From contig NC_015703.1 of assembly GCF_000218895.1 (NCBI RefSeq), positions 5,841,001 through 5,905,000 of the forward strand: a stretch of 64,000 nucleotides of DNA. The letters are read 5' to 3'. The DNA is from Runella slithyformis DSM 19594. Its GTDB lineage: Bacteria; Bacteroidota; Bacteroidia; Cytophagales; Spirosomataceae. The notes beneath the pieces were generated by a model that worked only from the letters and a program-made list of their open reading frames with translations, had not been told where the DNA came from and searched no databases. Below, piece after piece: positions 61,633-64,000 of this stretch (the stretch's first letter is position 1; every line of letters starts with the position of its first letter). Position numbers and translations under genes: made by a program.

Positions 61633-62982
61633 ATGGAAGAAAAAACGTTAATCAAAAACATTGCTGTTGTAAACGAAGGACAAGTAATTGTTAGCGACAT
61701 ATTCATTGATAATGGTATCATTCAAAAAATCGGAGATATCCAACCTGAGCATTACGCAAGAGTGATTGACGGTACCGGTAAGTATCTATTCCCCGGGATT
61801 ATTGACGGACAGGTTCATTTTCGCGAACCGGGACTTACGCATAAGGGCGACCTCTATACAGAAAGTAAAGCAGCCGTTGCAGGGGGGGTCACCTCCTTTA
61901 TTGATATGCCAAATACATTTCCAAATGTATTAACTATTGATATCTTAGCGGAAAAGTATCAATTAGCTTCCCAAAAATCTTTAGCAAATTTCGGTTTTTT
62001 CTTAGGCGTAAACGGAGACAACCTTGATGAGGTAATCAACCTCGACACTGCCAAACTTTTAGGCGTATCTGATGACGGACTTTACTTCACAAAAAAAGGA
62101 AATCTGCTTGCCGATAATCCGCAAACAATGGAAAGACTTTTTGCCAACTGCAAATCAATCATTGCCATACATTCCGAAAAAGAACAGATTGTAGAAGAGA
62201 ACGAACAGCTTTACAGAGAAAAATATGGCGAAAATGTGCCCATTGAATTTCACCCGATTATCAGAAGCGAAAGAGCATGTTATGAAGCAACCCAAAGAGC
62301 CATTGAAATCGCCAATAAATACAAAGCAAGACTGCACATATTACACTTGACCACAGAAGCTGAAACTCATCTGTTTCGTAACGATATTCCTTTGCGGGAG
62401 AAGAATATAACAACTGAAGTATCGGTTCATCATTTGTGGTTTTCTGATACAGACTATGAACGGTTGGGTAATTTAATAAAATGGAACCCCGCAATAAAAA
62501 CGAAAAAGGATAAACAAGGACTTTTAAGCGCTTTATTGGACGATAGAATAGACCTGGTAACTACCGACCACGCCCCACACACATTGGATGAAAAACAAAA
62601 ACCTTATTTCCGGTCGATGTCGGGGGCACCAATCGTTCAGCATTCGCTAAACATTATGCTTGAATTTTACAAACAAGGCCTGATTTCTCCGGAAAAAATT
62701 GTCGAAAAGATGTGTCATAACCCGGCTGTCCTTTACCGAATAGAGAAAAGAGGCTATATACGTGAGGGCTACTTTGCAGATCTATGCATTGTAGACCTAA
62801 ATGCTGCCTGGACAGTTGGCAAAGAGAATATATTATCCAAATGCGGTTGGTCGCCACTCGAGGGTACCGTATTTCAAACGAAGGTGACCCATACATTTGT
62901 AAATGGCAACTTGGTTTATGATAACGGACAATTTAATGAAACAATAAAAGGGAGAGCCTTAACAACAACATATGAGTCATAA
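61633..62982 (+). CDS. pyrC: Dihydroorotase
   Basis: A protein of 449 residues of the amidohydrolase superfamily, class I-type dihydroorotase of pyrimidine synthesis. Landmarks: FPGIIDGQVHFREPGLTHKG with the metal-binding HxR region (His-Phe-Arg, preceded by Val in place of the usual second His), AGGVTSFIDMPNTFPN, ARLHILHLTTEA with the late metal His, LVTTDHAPHTLDEK with the catalytic Asp, and HNPAVLYRIEKRGYIREGYF. The DGQVHFR reading (rather than DxHVHFR) removes one canonical metal ligand, as also seen in some Bacteroidota dihydroorotases. It overlaps the next gene by 11 bp. Confidence 0.85.
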   Translation: MEEKTLIKNIAVVNEGQVIVSDIFIDNGIIQKIGDIQPEHYARVIDGTGKYLFPGIIDGQVHFREPGLTHKGDLYTESKAAVAGGVTSFIDMPNTFPNVLTIDILAEKYQLASQKSLANFGFFLGVNGDNLDEVINLDTAKLLGVSDDGLYFTKKGNLLADNPQTMERLFANCKSIIAIHSEKEQIVEENEQLYREKYGENVPIEFHPIIRSERACYEATQRAIEIANKYKARLHILHLTTEAETHLFRNDIPLREKNITTEVSVHHLWFSDTDYERLGNLIKWNPAIKTKKDKQGLLSALLDDRIDLVTTDHAPHTLDEKQKPYFRSMSGAPIVQHSLNIMLEFYKQGLISPEKIVEKMCHNPAVLYRIEKRGYIREGYFADLCIVDLNAAWTVGKENILSKCGWSPLEGTVFQTKVTHTFVNGNLVYDNGQFNETIKGRALTTTYES

Positions 62983-63823
62983 ATCAATATTTCAGAATAG
63001 AAAATTGCTTATTGCAACAAAACATCTGAAAGAGAAAGTGATTGCACCAATTCTTGAAAAAGAATTAGGAGTCAATTGTTTCATTGATGAATCTTTTGAT
63101 ACAGACCTGTTAGGAACATTTACGGGAGAAGTAGAAAGAGAACTTGACCCTGTTTCAACCGTCAGAGAAAAATGTCTTCGGGCAATGAGACAAAACAACT
63201 GTGACTTGGGAGTAGCCAGTGAAGGTTCATTTGGGCCACACCCAACAATGTTTTTTATAAATGCCGATGATGAATTCCTGATTTTTATTGATACTCTGCA
63301 TAGTGTCGAAATTATAGTAAGAGAGTTAAGCACATCAACCAATTTTAATGGAAAGCAACTACAAAGCGAAAGTGAACTCATGGCGTTTGCTCAACAGGCT
63401 GATTTCCCCAATCACGGTTTAATTCTCAGAAAATCGAAGGACGAAAACTCCGCTATTTTCAAAGGTATAACAGACCCTGAAACTTTAAAAAAAACATTTG
63501 AGCTTCTTTACTCAAAATACAATTCTGTTTATGCTGAAACAGACATGAGGGCAATGTACAATCCAACCCGAATGAATGTAATTGAGAAAGCTACGGAAAG
63601 ATTGGTACAAAAAATAAAATCAACCTGCCCGCAGTGTCAAATGCCGGGCTTTGGAATCACCGAGGCAAAAAAAGGACTTGAATGTAGCCTATGCGGTTTA
63701 CCAACAAACTCAACATTAAGTTACATTTACATTTGTCGACATTGTGGGTGTACAAAAGAAGAAATGTATCCAAACAATAAAACAACCGAAGACCCAATGT
63801 ATTGTGACTATTGTAATCCATAA
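62972..63823 (+). CDS. DUF6671 protein with C-terminal zinc ribbon
   Basis: A protein of 283 residues. The N-terminal two thirds (LLIATKHLKEKVIAPILEKE, CLRAMRQNNCDLGVASEGSF, GPHPTMFFINADDEFLIFID) match the DUF6671 family of unknown function. The C-terminal ~70 residues hold four CxxC-type pairs: CPQC, CSLC, CRHC and CDYC, a likely two-zinc ribbon. Start ATG lies 11 bp inside the dihydroorotase frame, so the two are coupled, suggesting a nucleotide-related role. This is inference. Confidence 0.8.
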   Translation: MSHKSIFQNRKLLIATKHLKEKVIAPILEKELGVNCFIDESFDTDLLGTFTGEVERELDPVSTVREKCLRAMRQNNCDLGVASEGSFGPHPTMFFINADDEFLIFIDTLHSVEIIVRELSTSTNFNGKQLQSESELMAFAQQADFPNHGLILRKSKDENSAIFKGITDPETLKKTFELLYSKYNSVYAETDMRAMYNPTRMNVIEKATERLVQKIKSTCPQCQMPGFGITEAKKGLECSLCGLPTNSTLSYIYICRHCGCTKEEMYPNNKTTEDPMYCDYCNP

Positions 63824-64000
63824 ATAATGAAAAAGCAGGACACTGAGAGAGATTACTATTTAGCAATAATTCTTTTTAACAAAACATAATCATAGAAAGA
63901 TTTTTTATTTGTATTTCGGGCGCATTGACATTCACTACATTTTCAATTCATTTTTACAATTACATGACGATGTAAATATAAAGAATACACAACGTGTAAA
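63824..64000. other. Trailing AT-rich sequence
   Basis: No complete gene in the last 177 bases; the frame after the DUF6671 stop (from an ATG at 63828) closes within ~60 nt. Nothing else supported. Confidence 0.3.

Noticed and set aside
1..64000. CRISPR arrays, tRNA, rRNA, prophage structural genes, restriction or abortive-infection systems
   Set aside because: No regularly spaced short repeats, cloverleaf sequences, rRNA segments or recognisable phage/defence gene sets were found. The Rpn-type nuclease alone is not sufficient to call a defence system.

Overview
The window looks like chromosomal DNA of a Bacteroidota bacterium of the Cytophagales/Spirosomaceae type (Runella-like). This is an inference from protein flavour: lipoproteins with short Cys lipoboxes, an S9 dipeptidyl peptidase, GH127, META and DUF808 proteins. 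It is supported by several TTG-N20-TAnnTTTG type promoters and the near absence of strong Shine-Dalgarno sites. No rRNA, tRNA, CRISPR or phage structural genes were seen.

Region A (1-29500) is ordinary chromosome, visibly richer in G+C. It holds the 5' part of a giant secreted DUF11/SdrD-B surface protein, an AraC regulator, a transglutaminase / Anbu proteasome-like / alpha-E cluster (without the usual ATP-grasp partner), galactose mutarotase, a DEAD-box helicase and a second AraC regulator. A rightward run follows: S9 peptidase, GH127, amylase-fold glycosidase and a META lipoprotein. A leftward surface-polysaccharide operon comes next (glycosyltransferase, UDP-GlcNAc 2-epimerase, flippase, methyltransferase-like, GT39-like membrane protein), then a penicillin acylase. 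It ends with ssb and a large tyrosine recombinase carrying three N-terminal tandem repeats.

Region B (29500-59000) begins right after that recombinase and is AT-rich, mosaic and mobile. Short units of one to three genes are separated by imperfect inverted repeats: 17-21 bp arms, loops mostly of 35-140 nt, and outer AAC...GTT triplets. They resemble integron attC sites. Ten such repeats are catalogued. The cargo is typical cassette material: PH-domain, DUF7448, ArsR/SRPBCC, PKD lipoprotein, Rpn nuclease, acyltransferase, protoglobin/DUF2024/MarR, two Crp-type regulators with their targets, AraC-GyrI and a PD40 propeller. Many units carry their own regulator. One unit (PKD lipoprotein) is present twice, and the duplication starts exactly at the inverted-repeat arm.

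The array is heavily invaded. It contains an IS903-group MITE, an ISKra4-type IS inside the lipoprotein gene (clean 8-bp target duplication), two IS630 copies, a decayed second ISKra4 transposase, an IS91-like integrase-plus-transposase element with an IS110 inside it, two further IS91-like remnants, and a complete IS903-group IS with a 9-bp target duplication. All three IS91-like copies end immediately beside an inverted-repeat arm.

Region C (60200-64000) holds a DUF808 membrane protein and a dihydroorotase overlapping a DUF6671 zinc-ribbon gene.
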